From positions 1 through 60,869 of the forward strand of contig JANSXH010000019.1 in the NCBI GenBank assembly GCA_024743055.1: a DNA stretch of 60,869 bases, written 5' to 3'. The translations under genes were made by a program, and so were the position numbers. Positions 42,578 to 54,146 of the stretch are shown here, piece by piece; positions within the stretch are counted from its first letter, which is position 1, and the number at the start of each line of letters is the position of its first letter. This DNA comes from Pseudomonadota bacterium (GTDB lineage: Bacteria > Pseudomonadota > Alphaproteobacteria > Sneathiellales > Sneathiellaceae). The notes below the pieces were generated by a model, which saw nothing but the letters and a program-made list of their open reading frames with translations, did no database searches and had not been told where the DNA came from.

Positions 42578-42597
42578 CGGGAAGACCTCATTTCCCG
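42578..42597 (+). terminator. weak hairpin after clpX
   Basis: CGGGAA - GACCTCAT - TTCCCG, a perfect 6-bp stem 12 bp after the clpX stop, followed by TCAGTTTT. At most a partial terminator between clpX and lon. Confidence 0.35.
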
Positions 42598-42671
42598 TCA
42601 GTTTTCCATGTTAGGGCCAGCGTTGCGATTTGCCAGAAATGGCGGCAGCCCCGGTCCGAAAAGGCACAAAA

Positions 42672-45083
42672 ATGATTGATACACCTGAGACACAGATTTT
42701 CCCTGTTCTTCCCCTTCGCGACATCGTTGTTTTCCCGCATATGATTGTTCCGCTCTTTGTCGGGCGTGATAAATCAGTTCGGGCGCTCGAAGATGTCATG
42801 AAAGACGATAAGCAGATCCTTCTGGTCGCTCAGAAAAATGCCGGGCAAGATGACCCTACTGAAAAGGATATCCATACGGTTGGAACCATTGCTTCCGTCT
42901 TGCAGCTCCTGAAATTGCCTGATGGCACTGTTAAGGTTCTTGTCGAAGGCGGCGAGAGGGCGCGGATTGATCGGTTTATCGATAATCCAGACTTTTTCCA
43001 GGCTCATGCTGAAGTTTTGGAGGAAAAAGACGAAGATACGCCTGAGCTTGAAGCTCTTGCCAGGTCTGTAATTTCCCAGTTTGAACAATATGTCAAACTG
43101 AACCGGAAAGTGCCGCCGGAAGTCCTCGTTTCTCTCAACCAGATTGATGAGCCGTCAAAACTTGCTGATACAATGGCGTCACATATGGCCCTTAAAATTT
43201 CCGAGAAGCAGGAGCTTCTGGAAATTGAAACAGCGGCTGATCGGTTGGAGCGTGTTTATGCTCTGATGGAAGATGAGATTGGTGTTCTGCAGGTTGAGAA
43301 GAAAATCCGCAGTCGGGTCAAGCGCCAGATGGAAAAAACTCAGCGCGAGTATTATCTGAATGAACAGATGAAGGCCATTCAGAAAGAACTGGGCGAGGGC
43401 GAAGACGGTCGCGATGAGTTGAGTGAGCTTGAGGAAAAGATCACAGAAACCAAGCTGACCAAAGAAGCGCGCGAAAAATGTAATCAGGAAATGAAGAAAC
43501 TTCGCAACATGAGCCCCATGTCTGCTGAGGCAACTGTTGTCCGCAACTATCTTGACTGGATCCTGAGCCTGCCCTGGGGCAAGCGCACCCGGATCAAGAA
43601 AGATCTGAAGAATGCGGAAAAAATCCTGAATGATGATCATTATGGCCTTGAAAAGGTGAAAGAGCGGATTCTCGAATATCTTGCCGTTCAGCAACGGATG
43701 AAGAAAATTCGCGGATCTATTCTCTGCCTCGTTGGCCCTCCAGGTGTTGGTAAGACATCCCTTGGGCAATCTGTTGCCCGCGCGACCAATCGTAATTTTG
43801 TCCGGGTCGCTCTCGGAGGTGTTCGAGACGAAGCCGAGATCCGTGGCCATCGGAGAACCTATATTGGTTCAATGCCAGGCAAGGTCGTCCAGTCGATGAA
43901 AAAGGCCAAGTCGATCAATCCACTGTTCTTGTTTGATGAAATTGACAAGCTCGGTAATGATTTCCGGGGTGATCCATCTTCTGCTTTGCTGGAAGTTCTG
44001 GATCCGGAGCAAAACACGACGTTTGCCGATCATTATCTTGAAGTGGAATATGATCTTTCTGAAGTCATGTTCATTTGCACAGCTAACTCCTTGAATATAC
44101 AAGGTCCTTTACGGGATCGTATGGAGATCATTCATCTTTCCGGATATACGGAAGACGAAAAGGTTGAGATTGCGAAACGCCATCTTGTTAGCAAGCAGAT
44201 GAAAGCTCATGGCCTGAAAGAGGACGAATGGTCCATCACTGATGATGCCATCCGAGATTTGATCCGGTATTACTGCCGTGAAGCCGGAGTTCGTAATCTC
44301 GAGCGCGAGATTGCCAAACTTGCCCGGAAGTCGGTGAAGGAAATTATCACTGAGGGCAAGACATCTATCGCTATCACACCGGATAATCTCAAAGACTATG
44401 CAGGTGTACGTCGCCATCGCTTTGGTGAGGTCGAGGAGAAAGATCAGGTTGGTCTCACAACCGGATTGGCCTGGACGGAAGTCGGCGGCGAGTTGCTGAC
44501 AATTGAAGCTGTCAAACTCTATGGTAAAGGTCGGATGCAGATCACTGGTAAGCTCGGTGATGTTATGCAGGAATCTGTTCAGGCTGCGAAAAGTTTTGTG
44601 CAGTCGCGATGCCTGGATATGGGTGTGAAGCCAACTGATTTTGATAAGCATGATATTCATGTTCATGTTCCGGAAGGTGCCACTCCAAAAGACGGACCGT
44701 CTGCAGGGGTTGCCATGGTGACATCCATTATTTCGGTTCTCACAGATATTCCTGTTCGCAAAGATGTGGCAATGACCGGTGAGGTGACCTTGCGGGGCAG
44801 GGTGCTCCCAATCGGTGGCCTCAAAGAGAAATTGCTAGCCGCTTTAAGAGGCGGGATTAAGACAGTTCTCATTCCAAAGGATAATGAGAAGGATTTGGCG
44901 GAAATACCTGATAACGTTAAAGAAGGCTTGGAAATTATTCCGGTTTCCGAGGTGACTGAAGTGTTAAAAGTTGCTCTGACTAAGCCGCTTGTTCCGCTCG
45001 AATGGAGTGAAGAACAACTCGCAGAAGAGTTAGCTGGAGCTTCTTCTGCCCGAAAAATTGAAGATGGTGTGACAACCCATTAG
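42672..45083 (+). CDS. lon: ATP-dependent protease Lon
   Basis: An 803-aa LonA protease. N-terminal substrate domain ([20 protein letters not shown]), AAA+ module with Walker A GPPGVGKT and LFDEIDKLG, and C-terminal protease with Ser in [11 protein letters not shown] and Lys in [12 protein letters not shown]. It degrades misfolded and regulatory proteins. The ATG at 42672 matches the family start; a 14-codon upstream extension is not conserved-looking. Located between clpX and hup. Confidence 0.97.
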   Translation: MIDTPETQIFPVLPLRDIVVFPHMIVPLFVGRDKSVRALEDVMKDDKQILLVAQKNAGQDDPTEKDIHTVGTIASVLQLLKLPDGTVKVLVEGGERARIDRFIDNPDFFQAHAEVLEEKDEDTPELEALARSVISQFEQYVKLNRKVPPEVLVSLNQIDEPSKLADTMASHMALKISEKQELLEIETAADRLERVYALMEDEIGVLQVEKKIRSRVKRQMEKTQREYYLNEQMKAIQKELGEGEDGRDELSELEEKITETKLTKEAREKCNQEMKKLRNMSPMSAEATVVRNYLDWILSLPWGKRTRIKKDLKNAEKILNDDHYGLEKVKERILEYLAVQQRMKKIRGSILCLVGPPGVGKTSLGQSVARATNRNFVRVALGGVRDEAEIRGHRRTYIGSMPGKVVQSMKKAKSINPLFLFDEIDKLGNDFRGDPSSALLEVLDPEQNTTFADHYLEVEYDLSEVMFICTANSLNIQGPLRDRMEIIHLSGYTEDEKVEIAKRHLVSKQMKAHGLKEDEWSITDDAIRDLIRYYCREAGVRNLEREIAKLARKSVKEIITEGKTSIAITPDNLKDYAGVRRHRFGEVEEKDQVGLTTGLAWTEVGGELLTIEAVKLYGKGRMQITGKLGDVMQESVQAAKSFVQSRCLDMGVKPTDFDKHDIHVHVPEGATPKDGPSAGVAMVTSIISVLTDIPVRKDVAMTGEVTLRGRVLPIGGLKEKLLAALRGGIKTVLIPKDNEKDLAEIPDNVKEGLEIIPVSEVTEVLKVALTKPLVPLEWSEEQLAEELAGASSARKIEDGVTTH

Positions 45084-45142
45084 AATTTATGGAAAAGTGT
45101 CTGTATCCCGCAGAAAAGTTGGGGATATCTTCACTTTTCCCT

Positions 45143-45171
45143 TTGACCAGCCGTCCCCGACAATCTAGTAT
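45143..45171 (+). promoter_or_regulatory. promoter of the HU gene
   Basis: TTGACC (45143-45148), 17-bp spacer, TAGTAT (45166-45171), about 64 bp upstream of the HU start codon. Good -35 and moderate -10 match to sigma-70 consensus. Confidence 0.5.
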
Positions 45172-45234
45172 TCCCCCGTCTTTAACGAATTCTCTGACAA
45201 GATATGTGCAAGTCTAAATTGAAGGGGGCTTATA

Positions 45235-45510
45235 GTGAATAAGAACGATCTCGTTGCCGCAGTGGCTGATATTTCGGGTCTAGGTAAAGCAGAAGCAGGT
45301 AAAAGTGTGGATGCTGTTCTGGAAGCTGTTTCCAATGCATTGAGTGGTGGCGATGAAGTGCGCCTTGTTGGATTTGGAACGTTCAGCGTTGCAGATCGCA
45401 AAGCGTCTGAGGGACGTAACCCGCGCACGGGTGAAACGATCCAGATTCCTGCTTCCAAACAGCCTAAGTTCAAGGCTGGTAAAGCATTGAAAGACTCTGT
45501 AAATAGTTAA
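45235..45510 (+). CDS. hup: DNA-binding protein HU
   Basis: A 91-aa histone-like protein with the HU/IHF fold: NKNDLVAAVADISGLGKAEA, VRLVGFGTFSVADRKA and the DNA-arm signature GRNPRTGETIQIPASKQPKF. It bends and compacts DNA as a dimer. The start is GTG 45235 behind GAAGGGGG; the family length is matched exactly. Downstream of lon as in many Gram-negative bacteria. Confidence 0.96.
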   Translation: MNKNDLVAAVADISGLGKAEAGKSVDAVLEAVSNALSGGDEVRLVGFGTFSVADRKASEGRNPRTGETIQIPASKQPKFKAGKALKDSVNS

Positions 45511-45538
45511 TATCTAACCTTTTTCGGGTTATTCGTGA

Positions 45539-45575
45539 GCCAGATTCAAAAAAATGAATCTGGCTTCGTTTTTTT
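45539..45575 (+). terminator. strong intrinsic terminator after hup
   Basis: GCCAGATTC - A7T - GAATCTGGC followed by TTCG and seven T. A perfect 9-bp stem, 29 bp after the HU stop. Confidence 0.88.
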
Positions 45576-45625
45576 GTCTTTCAATTCCCTAGTTAGATTG
45601 ATATATACGGGCTCGATTTAAATAC

Positions 45626-45702
45626 GGGTGATTAGCTCAGCTGGTTAGAGCATCTCGTTTACACCGAGAGGGTCGGGAGTTCGAATCTCTCATCACCCAC
45701 CA
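45626..45702 (+). tRNA. tRNA-Val(TAC)
   Basis: A 77-nt tRNA with acceptor GGGTGAT/ATCACCC, anticodon arm TCTCG-TTTACAC-CGAGA (anticodon TAC), T-arm with TTCGAAT and encoded CCA. Confidence 0.97.
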
Positions 45703-46136
45703 TTTAAAGCCAACACGCTTATTGGCTTCCTATTCAAAACTTTCCTGATAAACCTACTGGCTCTCTGCTTGTCCTTTTGCAAGTTCGGCAAAGTATATGC
45801 TGTACTCTGCGAATCCGTGCGGTTCAGGATTCCGAGAAATTGTGATCTCTATTTAAAAATATAGGGAATCGGTAATTTTGCAGGGTAAAGGTTTCAAACA
45901 TATGACGGCCTGTCGGGTGTCATAGAACCCTTGCAAGATTCACATATACATAGCGTCAGAAAAGCGCGATTTGAATTCCTTGTAGCAACGGTATCGCCGA
46001 GCAAAATCATGCTGTTGCTGACTGCGCCGCGAAAAGGAGCAGTATATCTTGATTCTCTGATGAAATTTTTATTTCGATTTTGTATTTATGTTGCTTGACA
46101 GGGCCCGTTAGGTCCAATAGAAAACGGCCTCACAGC
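45703..46136. other. 434-bp spacer between tRNA-Val and tRNA-Asp, no gene seen
   Basis: No convincing reading frame. A perfect hairpin, AAGCCAA (45707-45713) and TTGGCTT (45722-45728) with an 8-nt loop, follows tRNA-Val directly and may help end or process its transcript, although no T run follows. The right end carries the tRNA-Asp promoter. Confidence 0.5.
46095..46123 (+). promoter_or_regulatory. promoter of tRNA-Asp
   Basis: Perfect TTGACA (46095-46100), 17-bp spacer, TAGAAA (46118-46123) and a GC-rich stretch before the tRNA start at 46137, as expected for a stable-RNA promoter under growth-rate control. Confidence 0.6.
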
Positions 46137-46213
<77 letters not shown>

Positions 46214-46268
46214 TTTCCCGCAAATACAAGACTAAATTGGTAAGCTTTCAATAGCCTGCATCCTTCGT

Positions 46269-46290
46269 TTTGATGTGAATCTACATCAAA
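46269..46290. promoter_or_regulatory. 22-bp inverted repeat upstream of the nuo promoter
   Basis: TTTGATGT (46269-46276) - GAATCT - ACATCAAA (46283-46290), perfect 8-bp arms, 21 bp before the -35 box. The outer TTGAT and ATCAA resemble FNR-type half-sites but are 10 bp apart instead of 4, so the binding protein is unknown. A hairpin in tRNA-Asp read-through RNA is the alternative. Confidence 0.5.
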
Positions 46291-46311
46291 CTGAAATAAG
46301 GCGGAATTTTG

Positions 46312-46339
46312 TTGCTAATTCGGTTTTCTTCCTTATAAC
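46312..46339 (+). promoter_or_regulatory. candidate nuo operon promoter
   Basis: TTGCTA (46312-46317), 16-bp spacer, TATAAC (46334-46339). A second, perfect TATAAT lies at 46347-46352 without a clear -35. Either would give an 80- to 90-nt leader before the nuoA ATG at 46431. Confidence 0.5.
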
Positions 46340-46430
46340 CCGTCCCTATAATGACCGCGATAGGATGAATGAGGGAGTACCGCGTAATGGGCCTCAGAGA
46401 TGTGGGGCAAGAGCGGGGAATGTGAGTGCC

Positions 46431-46796
46431 ATGGAAGCCTTGCTTATAGAATATTTACCCATCTTGATTTTTCTCGGGCTGGCAGTTGGTTTATCCGCTG
46501 TTATCGTAATCGCATCGATGATTGTTGCAGCCCAACATCCGGATGCCGAAAAACTCTCTCCCTATGAATGTGGCTTCGAGCCGTTTGACGATGCGCGCAA
46601 TCAGTTTGATGTCCGTTTCTATCTCGTTGCCATCCTATTTATTATCTTCGATCTTGAAGTCGCCTTCCTCTTTCCCTGGTCTATTTCTTTAGGGGATGTG
46701 GGTATGTACGGTTTCTGGTCCATGATGGTCTTTCTCGGAATTCTAACCATCGGCTTTATCTATGAATGGAAAAAGGGAGCTCTTGAATGGGAGTAG
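46431..46796 (+). CDS. nuoA: NADH-quinone oxidoreductase subunit A
   Basis: A 121-aa membrane subunit with three transmembrane helices. It has the family signature [20 protein letters not shown] between helices 1 and 2, and [13 protein letters not shown]. It lies at the junction of the peripheral and membrane arms near the quinone site. The ATG at 46431 gives the normal length; longer upstream frames are not conserved. It overlaps nuoB by 10 bp and opens the 14-gene operon. Confidence 0.95.
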   Translation: MEALLIEYLPILIFLGLAVGLSAVIVIASMIVAAQHPDAEKLSPYECGFEPFDDARNQFDVRFYLVAILFIIFDLEVAFLFPWSISLGDVGMYGFWSMMVFLGILTIGFIYEWKKGALEWE

Positions 46797-47335
46797 ACTC
46801 TGACCTGGCCGGTAAGGACATGATGCCTGCCGCACGCGATCAGGACGATTTTTTCCGCGACCTCAGCCAGGATCTTGATGACAAGGGCTATGTGGTTACC
46901 CAGGTGGACAAATTGGTCAACTGGGCCCGGACAGGCTCTCTGTGGCCAATGACATTTGGTTTGGCCTGCTGCGCTGTTGAGATGATGCATGCCTGGCAGC
47001 CTCGCTACGATATGGAGCGTATGGGGATTGTCCCGCGCGGTTCTCCCCGTCAGTCAGACGTGATGATCGTTGCCGGCACACTGACTAACAAAATGGCGCC
47101 GGCCCTTCGTAAAGTCTATGACCAGATGGCTGAGCCGAGATACGTAATCTCGATGGGATCCTGCGCCAATGGCGGCGGATACTATCACTATTCTTATTCG
47201 GTTGTTCGGGGGTGTGATCGGATTGTACCTGTTGATGTTTATGTTCCTGGATGTCCTCCGACGGCGGAAGCTCTGATCTACGGGATCTTCCAGCTGCAGA
47301 AGAAAATTCATCGAACTGGGACCTTTTTGCGCTAA
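46787..47335 (+). CDS. nuoB: NADH-quinone oxidoreductase subunit B
   Basis: A 182-aa subunit that carries the terminal [4Fe-4S] cluster N2, which passes electrons to quinone. The ligands are seen in [11 protein letters not shown] (two adjacent Cys), [10 protein letters not shown] and [11 protein letters not shown]. The region around [20 protein letters not shown] is standard. Starts inside the end of nuoA. Confidence 0.97.
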   Translation: MGVDSDLAGKDMMPAARDQDDFFRDLSQDLDDKGYVVTQVDKLVNWARTGSLWPMTFGLACCAVEMMHAWQPRYDMERMGIVPRGSPRQSDVMIVAGTLTNKMAPALRKVYDQMAEPRYVISMGSCANGGGYYHYSYSVVRGCDRIVPVDVYVPGCPPTAEALIYGIFQLQKKIHRTGTFLR

Positions 47336-47354
47336 GGAGAGGGAAGTCGTAAGT

Positions 47355-47963
47355 ATGGATGAGGCGCTTAAAGAGCTTGGCGAACATATCGCGGCCGAAC
47401 TTTCCACGGCAGTTATTTCAACTGATGTGGCTCGCGGTGAGTTAATCGTGGAGGTAAGGGCGGACGTCGTTGATGAAGTGATGGCGTTTTTGCGCAATGA
47501 CTCCAATTGCAAATTCCAGGTGCTATGTGATGTTTGCGGTGTGGATTATCCCTCACGGGCGAAGCGATTTGATGTCGTCTATAATCTTCTCAGTCTAAAG
47601 CACAACCAACGGATCATTGTGAAAGCCCAGACGGACGCCCGGACACCAGTCCCGTCCGTTGTCAGTCTTTTCCCTGCCGCCAATTGGTTTGAGCGGGAAA
47701 CCTGGGACATGTATGGAATCATGTTTGCCGGTCATCCCGATTTGCGGCGGATGCTGACGGATTATGGATTTGAAGGTCATCCGCTGCGTAAAGATTTTCC
47801 GCTTACCGGTTATGTTGAAGTTCGCTACAGCGAAGATGAAAAGCGGGTCTTGTATGAGCCTGTCAAATTGACACAGGAATTCCGGAAATTCGATTTTGAA
47901 AGCCCTTGGGAAGGGACTGATTATGTCCTGCCAGGTGATGAGAAAGCGGAGGGACAAGGCTGA
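47355..47963 (+). CDS. nuoC: NADH-quinone oxidoreductase subunit C
   Basis: A 202-aa peripheral-arm subunit (30-kDa type). The signature [20 protein letters not shown] and [20 protein letters not shown] are complete. It is separate from nuoD, as in alphaproteobacteria and mitochondria, unlike the fused nuoCD of E. coli. Its stop overlaps the nuoD start. Confidence 0.96.
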   Translation: MDEALKELGEHIAAELSTAVISTDVARGELIVEVRADVVDEVMAFLRNDSNCKFQVLCDVCGVDYPSRAKRFDVVYNLLSLKHNQRIIVKAQTDARTPVPSVVSLFPAANWFERETWDMYGIMFAGHPDLRRMLTDYGFEGHPLRKDFPLTGYVEVRYSEDEKRVLYEPVKLTQEFRKFDFESPWEGTDYVLPGDEKAEGQG

Positions 47964-49141
47964 TGGCTGAAGTCCAGATCAAAAATTACACTCTGAATTT
48001 CGGCCCGCAGCATCCTGCCGCCCATGGTGTTTTGCGCATGGTGATGGAGCTGGACGGGGAAATCGTTGAGCGTATCGATCCGCATATTGGTCTGTTGCAT
48101 CGGGGAACCGAAAAGTTGATCGAGCATAAAACCTATATGCAGGCCATGCCTTATTTCGATCGCCTGGATTATGTGGCAGCGATGAGCCAGGAACATGCAT
48201 TTGTCCTGGCAGCCGAGAAGCTTCTAGATTGCGAAGTGCCGGAACGGGCCCAATATATACGTGTCCTTTTTTCTGAGATCTCCCGGGTGTTGAACCACAT
48301 CATGAATGTTTGCGCGCAAGCGATGGATGTTGGTGCGACAACGCCTATGCTTTGGGCCTTCGTGGAACGTGAAACGCTCATGGAGTTCTACGAGCGTGCC
48401 AGCGGCGCCAGAATGCATGCAGCCTATTTTCGAGTAGGGGGCGTCCATCAGGACATTCCTGAAGCGCTTGAAAATGATATCCGCACCTTTATCGAGCATT
48501 TTCCGTCTGTCCTGGCAGATGTGGAAGCGCTTCTTACGGAAAACCGGATCTTCAAGCAGCGTAATGTTGATATCGGCATTGTCAGCCAGGAAGAGGCGAT
48601 GGCCTGGGGTTTCTCCGGCGTCATGCTTCGTTCCACCGGGTTGCCATGGGATTTGCGCAAAGCTGAGCCCTATGACGTCTATGGGAAAATGGACTTTGAT
48701 ATCCCTGTTGGCCTCAATGGGGATTGTTTTGATCGTTACCTGATGCGGATGGAAGAGATGCGTCAATCTCTCAAGATCATGACCCAATGTCTTGATCAGA
48801 TGCCGAAAGGTCCCGTTTTGTCGACGGATCCGAAGGTTGCGCCTCCAAGACGGGCAGCAATGAAGACATCCATGGAAGCGCTGATTAATCACTTTAAGCA
48901 TTACACTGAAGGTGTGAGGGTGCCTGAGGGCGAGACATACACTGCAGTAGAAGCACCTAAAGGCGAGTTCGGGGTGTATCTGGTGTCAGATGGTTCCAGC
49001 AAGCCCTATCGTTGTAAGATCAGAGCACCAGGATTTGCCCATCTACAGGGTATGGATTTCTTGACCAAAGGTCACATGTTGGCTGACGCGTCGGCAATTC
49101 TCGGAAGTTTGGATATTGTGTTTGGTGAGGTGGATCGGTGA
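47963..49141 (+). CDS. nuoD: NADH-quinone oxidoreductase subunit D
   Basis: A 392-aa subunit (49-kDa type) forming the quinone pocket with Nuo[21 protein letters not shown] and [20 protein letters not shown] hold the conserved His and Tyr of the pocket. Ends with [12 protein letters not shown], the family terminus. Overlaps nuoE as GTGA. Confidence 0.97.
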   Translation: MAEVQIKNYTLNFGPQHPAAHGVLRMVMELDGEIVERIDPHIGLLHRGTEKLIEHKTYMQAMPYFDRLDYVAAMSQEHAFVLAAEKLLDCEVPERAQYIRVLFSEISRVLNHIMNVCAQAMDVGATTPMLWAFVERETLMEFYERASGARMHAAYFRVGGVHQDIPEALENDIRTFIEHFPSVLADVEALLTENRIFKQRNVDIGIVSQEEAMAWGFSGVMLRSTGLPWDLRKAEPYDVYGKMDFDIPVGLNGDCFDRYLMRMEEMRQSLKIMTQCLDQMPKGPVLSTDPKVAPPRRAAMKTSMEALINHFKHYTEGVRVPEGETYTAVEAPKGEFGVYLVSDGSSKPYRCKIRAPGFAHLQGMDFLTKGHMLADASAILGSLDIVFGEVDR

Positions 49142-49740
49142 GTCAGGTCATTGAAACAGGCAAGGCGTTTGAATTTACGCCGGAAAATGTCGAGAAGGCC
49201 AAAGCCTTCATTGCCAGGTACCCGGAAGGCCGTCAGCAAAGCGCTGTGATGCCACTTCTCGATCTGGCGCAGCGGCAGAATGAAAACTGGTTACCCAAAG
49301 AAGCTCTTGAATATGTCGGGAATTACTTGAATGTTCCTTACATGCGCGTGCTGGAAGTCGCGACTTTCTACACGATGTATAATCTCAAGCCGGTAGGAAA
49401 ACACTTCCTCCAGCTTTGCCGGACAACTCCTTGCTGGCTTCGCGGCAGTGATGATTTGGAAGCCGTTTGTCGTAATAAGCTTGGTATCGGCAATGGCGAG
49501 ACGACAGAAGATGGCCAGTTTAGTTTGTTGGAGGTCGAATGCCTCGGGGCTTGCGTAAATGCTCCGGTGGTTCAGATCAATGATGATTTTTATGAGGATC
49601 TGAACGCCGAGAATTTTGAAGCTGTTCTTGATAAATTGGCAAAAGGCGAAACGCCGCCTAAAGGTCCGCAGATTGATCGGGTAAATTCAGCTCCGGAAGG
49701 TGGCGCGACAACACTGCTTGAAAAGACGGGGGGCGCCTGA
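49138..49740 (+). CDS. nuoE: NADH-quinone oxidoreductase subunit E
   Basis: A 200-aa subunit (24-kDa type) with the [2Fe-2S] cluster N1a. The four Cys are in [11 protein letters not shown] and [10 protein letters not shown]. The thioredoxin-like fold precedes a 35-residue proline- and glycine-containing tail. GTG start overlapping the nuoD stop; its own stop overlaps the nuoF start. Confidence 0.95.
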   Translation: MSQVIETGKAFEFTPENVEKAKAFIARYPEGRQQSAVMPLLDLAQRQNENWLPKEALEYVGNYLNVPYMRVLEVATFYTMYNLKPVGKHFLQLCRTTPCWLRGSDDLEAVCRNKLGIGNGETTEDGQFSLLEVECLGACVNAPVVQINDDFYEDLNAENFEAVLDKLAKGETPPKGPQIDRVNSAPEGGATTLLEKTGGA

Positions 49741-51020
49741 TGCTGAAAGATCAGGATAGAATTTTTACCAATCTTTACGGTGTGCATGACTGGCGCCTTG
49801 CGGGAGCAAAGAGCCGTGGTGTCTGGGACAATACCAAGGCTCTTATCGAAATGGGCCAGGATGGGATTGTCGATGCTGTTAAAGAAAGTGGCCTCAGAGG
49901 TCGTGGGGGTGCTGGTTTCCCGACAGGTCTGAAATGGTCTTTCATGCCCAAAGAATCTGATGGCCGGCCCAGTTACCTGGTCGTCAATGCCGATGAATCA
50001 GAGCCTGGGACCTGTAAAGACCGTGAAATCATGAGGTTTGACCCTCATCGCCTTCTTGAAGGATGTCTTGTCGCCGGATATGCCATGCGGGCCATCGCTG
50101 CCTATATTTATATTCGCGGGGAGTTTGTCCAGGAAGCCATCAATCTGGAAATCGCCATCAAGGAAGCCTATGAAGATGGCCTGATTGGCAAGAATGCCGC
50201 AGGCTCCGGTTATGATTTTGATATCTATTTGCATCGTGGGGCTGGCGCCTATATCTGCGGTGAAGAAACGGCCTTGATCGAAAGCCTGGAAGGTAACAAG
50301 GGACAGCCAAGGCTGAAGCCTCCTTTTCCGGCCAATGTCGGTGTCTGGGGATGCCCGTCTACAGTAAATAATGTTGAGAGTATTGCTGTCGCACCTGAAA
50401 TTCTTCGGCGCGGGGAAGGCTGGTTTTCTGGACTTGGTCGTCCAAACAATACAGGTACGAAGCTGTTCTGCATCTCGGGCCATGTGAACAAGCCATGCAA
50501 TGTCGAAGAGGAAATGGGTATTCCGTTGAAGGAACTCATTGAAAAGCATGCCGGTGGTGTTCGTGGGGGATGGGATAACCTTCTTGCAATTATTCCAGGT
50601 GGCTCTTCCGTTCCACTTCTGCCAAAGGATATCTGCGATACGGTTTTGATGGATTTTGACAGCCTCCGCGACGTACAAAGCGGTCTTGGGACGGCTGCGG
50701 TCATCGTCATGGATAAATCGACGGATGTAATCCGGGCGATCGAGCGGTTATCGCATTTCTACAAACATGAAAGTTGCGGACAATGCACGCCTTGCCGGGA
50801 AGGAACCGGTTGGATGTGGCGGGTCATGCAGCGCCTTGTCTCGGGTGAAGCTGAGATCGAGGAGATCGATATGCTGATTAACATCTCAAAACGGATCGAA
50901 GGTCATACCATCTGCGCCCTTGGCGACGCGGCAGCATGGCCAGTTCAGGGACTGGTTCGGCATTTCCGGCCGGTTATTGAGGAACGAATTAATTCACGGA
51001 AGGCCGATCGGGCGGCCTGA
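49740..51020 (+). CDS. nuoF: NADH-quinone oxidoreductase subunit F
   Basis: A 426-aa subunit (51-kDa type), the entry point for NADH. FMN/NADH site: [20 protein letters not shown] and [19 protein letters not shown]. Cluster N3 ligands: [12 protein letters not shown] and HTICALGDA. Full length. The next gene follows after 25 bp. Confidence 0.97.
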   Translation: MLKDQDRIFTNLYGVHDWRLAGAKSRGVWDNTKALIEMGQDGIVDAVKESGLRGRGGAGFPTGLKWSFMPKESDGRPSYLVVNADESEPGTCKDREIMRFDPHRLLEGCLVAGYAMRAIAAYIYIRGEFVQEAINLEIAIKEAYEDGLIGKNAAGSGYDFDIYLHRGAGAYICGEETALIESLEGNKGQPRLKPPFPANVGVWGCPSTVNNVESIAVAPEILRRGEGWFSGLGRPNNTGTKLFCISGHVNKPCNVEEEMGIPLKELIEKHAGGVRGGWDNLLAIIPGGSSVPLLPKDICDTVLMDFDSLRDVQSGLGTAAVIVMDKSTDVIRAIERLSHFYKHESCGQCTPCREGTGWMWRVMQRLVSGEAEIEEIDMLINISKRIEGHTICALGDAAAWPVQGLVRHFRPVIEERINSRKADRAA

Positions 51021-51045
51021 GGTCGTCTCGCACGGGGAGCGAAGA

Positions 51046-53097
51046 ATGCCGACACTTACAGTAGATGGTGTAGAAGTTACGGTAGATCCGGGGACAACGG
51101 TTCTGCAGGCTTGTGAAGAGGCCGGCGCCGAAATTCCGCGCTTTTGCTACCATGAACGCCTATCGATTGCCGGTAACTGCCGCATGTGCCTGGTTGAGAT
51201 GGAGAAGGCACCAAAACTGATCGCCTCCTGCGCCATGCCAGCGGGTGACGGAATGGTCATCCATACAAATTCCGAGATCGTTAAACAGGGCCGGGAAGGA
51301 GCCATGGAGTTCCTTCTGATCAATCATCCGCTTGATTGCCCTATCTGCGACCAGGGTGGTGAGTGCGATTTGCAGGATCAATCCATGGCCTATGGATCTG
51401 GTGATAGCCGTTATGATGAACTCAAGCGCGCTGTCGCTGAAAAGAATATGGGTCCTTTGATCAAGACAACCATGACCCGCTGTATTCATTGTACAAGATG
51501 TGTCCGTTTTGCGACTGAGGTTGCCGGTGTTGATGATCTTGGTGCCATCAATCGCGGTGAGAATATGGAGATCGCGACTTATCTTGAGCAAGCGCTTGAT
51601 AGCGAACTTTCCGGAAATATCATAGACTTATGTCCCGTTGGTGCCCTTACGTCTAAACCTTATGCCTTTACCGCCCGTCCGTGGGAATTGAGCAAAACCG
51701 AAAGCATTGACGCTCTTGACGCTGTTGGTGCCAATATACGAGTTGATAGCCGTGGCGATGAAGTTATGCGCGTTCTGCCCCGGTTGCATGAAGATGTGAA
51801 TGAGGAGTGGCTTTCTGACCGGTCTCGCTTTTCCTATGATGGATTGAAGGCACAACGGCTGGATACCCCTTATGTTCGCAAGGACGGAAAACTTCAGCCG
51901 GTTGGCTGGACCGAAGCCTTTGAGGCCATCAAAGACAAACTGAATGGCCTGGAAGGTGATCGTATCGGTGCTATCGCTGGAGACATGGTCTGTGCAGAGA
52001 GCATGATGGCTCTAAAAGACCTGATGGAGCAGTTGGGGTCACCCAATCTGGACTGTCGTCAGGATGGTGCGGCGCTTTCAGCCGAAACACGTTCTGCTTA
52101 TCTATTTAATACGACCATTGCCGGTATTGAAGAAGCGGATGCATTGTTGATCGTTGGTAGCAATCCGAAAACTGAAGCATCATTGATCAACGCCCGTATC
52201 CGAAAACGCTGGAAGATGGGAAGTTTCCCCATTGCGTTGATCGGAGAAGAAGCAGATCTAGGTTATGCTCATGAGTATTTAGGGGCTGGTCCAAATACGT
52301 TACAGGACGTAGCTAATGGAAGTCACTCCTTTGCGGAAGTCCTGAAAAAGGCCGAGCGTCCAATGATTATTGTCGGGCAGGGTGCCCTGACTCGTGCAGA
52401 TGGGGCAGCAGTGCTTTCTGTCGCTCGGACGATTGCCGAAAATTCCGGCATGATTTCAGAGGGTTGGAACGGTTTCAACATTCTGCATATGGCAGCAAGC
52501 CGGGTGGCTGGCCTCGATCTCGGGCTTGTTCCGGGAGAAGGCGGTAAGGGAACTCGGGAAATCCTCAGCGGTAATCTTGAAGTTGTTTTCTTATTGGGCG
52601 CAGACGAAGTAGATACATCAAGCCTTTCAAATAGTTTCGTGATTTACCAGGGAAGCCATGGTGATGCCGGAGCTCAGGCGGCGGATGTCATTCTTCCTGG
52701 CTCAGCTTATACAGAAAAGGATGCCATTTGGGTCAATACGGAAGGGCGGCCGCAGCTCGGACGACGGGCTATATTCCCTCCGGGCGATGCGCGGGAAGAT
52801 TGGACAATCTTGCGGGCCCTTTCTGAAACTCTTGGAAAAACCCTTCCCTATGACACCATCCATCAATTGCGGGAACGGATGATTGCGGTTGCACCACATC
52901 TTGCTGATATTGACGTGGTAACGCCAGCCGCTTGGGGAGGCTTCGGCGAGAGCGGTACAGTCACAGCAGATCCTTTCTCCAATCCGATATCCGATTACTA
53001 TCTGACCAATTCCATTTCCAGGGCAAGTAAGATCATGGCGGAATGCAGCAGTAGTTTTTCTAAGGTAAAGTTTGAGGAAACAGGCACAAATGGCTGA
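51046..53097 (+). CDS. nuoG: NADH-quinone oxidoreductase subunit G
   Basis: A 683-aa subunit (75-kDa type). Clusters: [2Fe-2S] N1b in [15 protein letters not shown], the His/Cys cluster N5 in [18 protein letters not shown], and N4 in [12 protein letters not shown] with a distant Cys ([10 protein letters not shown]). A catalytically silent molybdopterin-oxidoreductase-like domain follows. The ATG at 51046 behind GGGGAG is chosen; a frame running back into nuoF is not credible. The stop overlaps nuoH. Confidence 0.96.
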   Translation: MPTLTVDGVEVTVDPGTTVLQACEEAGAEIPRFCYHERLSIAGNCRMCLVEMEKAPKLIASCAMPAGDGMVIHTNSEIVKQGREGAMEFLLINHPLDCPICDQGGECDLQDQSMAYGSGDSRYDELKRAVAEKNMGPLIKTTMTRCIHCTRCVRFATEVAGVDDLGAINRGENMEIATYLEQALDSELSGNIIDLCPVGALTSKPYAFTARPWELSKTESIDALDAVGANIRVDSRGDEVMRVLPRLHEDVNEEWLSDRSRFSYDGLKAQRLDTPYVRKDGKLQPVGWTEAFEAIKDKLNGLEGDRIGAIAGDMVCAESMMALKDLMEQLGSPNLDCRQDGAALSAETRSAYLFNTTIAGIEEADALLIVGSNPKTEASLINARIRKRWKMGSFPIALIGEEADLGYAHEYLGAGPNTLQDVANGSHSFAEVLKKAERPMIIVGQGALTRADGAAVLSVARTIAENSGMISEGWNGFNILHMAASRVAGLDLGLVPGEGGKGTREILSGNLEVVFLLGADEVDTSSLSNSFVIYQGSHGDAGAQAADVILPGSAYTEKDAIWVNTEGRPQLGRRAIFPPGDAREDWTILRALSETLGKTLPYDTIHQLRERMIAVAPHLADIDVVTPAAWGGFGESGTVTADPFSNPISDYYLTNSISRASKIMAECSSSFSKVKFEETGTNG

Positions 53098-54115
53098 GTT
53101 TTGGGATATATACGCGCTCCCGACTATAATCATTGTCGGCCAGATCTTGCTTATCGTGGTGCCTCTTCTCGTCGCCGTTGCTTATCTTACTTTGTATGAG
53201 CGCAAGGTGATGGCCGTCATGCAGCTGCGGAAGGGTCCGAATGTTGTCGGACCTTTTGGTCTGCTGCAGCCACTTGCTGATGGCGCCAAACTGTTCTTCA
53301 AGGAAACTGTGGTACCAACGGGCGCGAACAAGATCCTGTTCCTGCTGGCACCTATGGTAACCTTTATCCTTAGTCTTATTGCCTGGGCTGTTATTCCCTT
53401 CGATGAGGGCATGGTGCTCGCGGACATTAATGTCGGCGGTTTATATCTATTCGCCATCTCCTCTCTTGGAGTGTACGGCATAATCATTGCCGGCTGGGCC
53501 TCTAACTCCCGCTACCCGTTTTTAGGCGCATTGCGGTCTGCAGCCCAAATGGTGTCCTATGAGGTCTCTATCGGATTCGTCATAGTAACCGTGCTGCTTT
53601 GCGCCGGTACACTGAACCTCTCCGGTGTGGTGCTGTCGCAAAAAGGCGATCTGGGGATGCTGAACTGGTGGTTTGTGCCACTCTTCCCGATGTTCATTAT
53701 CTTTTTCATCTCCATTCTGGCAGAGACAAATCGGCATCCGTTCGACCTTCCGGAAGCGGAGGCGGAGCTTGTTGCAGGCTATCAGACGGAGTATTCGTCT
53801 ATGGCCTTTGCGCTCTTCTTCCTGGGTGAATATGCGAACATGATCCTGATGAGCGGGATTTGCACGATTCTATTCCTGGGTGGCTGGCTGCCTCCGGCAG
53901 ATATTGCGCCCTTTACCTGGATTCCCGGTGTTGTTTGGTTTGGTATCAAAGTCGCCATTCTTCTGTTCGTGTTTATCTGGGTACGGGCGACATTGCCGCG
54001 GTATCGCTATGACCAACTCATGCGGTTGGGCTGGAAAGTGTTCCTGCCATTCTCGCTGCTATGGGTCGTCTTGACCGCTGGCTTTTTGGTGTTTTTCGAT
54101 ATGGTTCCAGCATGA
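53090..54115 (+). CDS. nuoH: NADH-quinone oxidoreductase subunit H
   Basis: A 341-aa multi-helix membrane subunit linking the quinone site to the proton pumps. Signatures are [20 protein letters not shown] and the loop [20 protein letters not shown] with its conserved acidic residues. The ATG at 53090 overlaps the nuoG stop. Confidence 0.96.
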   Translation: MAEFWDIYALPTIIIVGQILLIVVPLLVAVAYLTLYERKVMAVMQLRKGPNVVGPFGLLQPLADGAKLFFKETVVPTGANKILFLLAPMVTFILSLIAWAVIPFDEGMVLADINVGGLYLFAISSLGVYGIIIAGWASNSRYPFLGALRSAAQMVSYEVSIGFVIVTVLLCAGTLNLSGVVLSQKGDLGMLNWWFVPLFPMFIIFFISILAETNRHPFDLPEAEAELVAGYQTEYSSMAFALFFLGEYANMILMSGICTILFLGGWLPPADIAPFTWIPGVVWFGIKVAILLFVFIWVRATLPRYRYDQLMRLGWKVFLPFSLLWVVLTAGFLVFFDMVPA

Positions 54116-54146
54116 CGGACAAGAGCATTGAAAAAAGGCTGATCAA

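Noticed and set aside
43179..43850. Long antisense frames in lon, nuoD, nuoF and other conserved genes
   Set aside because: They are shadows of codon bias on the other strand, without ribosome sites or recognisable domains.
50920..51045. A longer nuoG frame beginning inside nuoF
   Set aside because: The family begins at [10 protein letters not shown]; the ATG at 51046 has a good ribosome site and the extension overlaps conserved nuoF coding.
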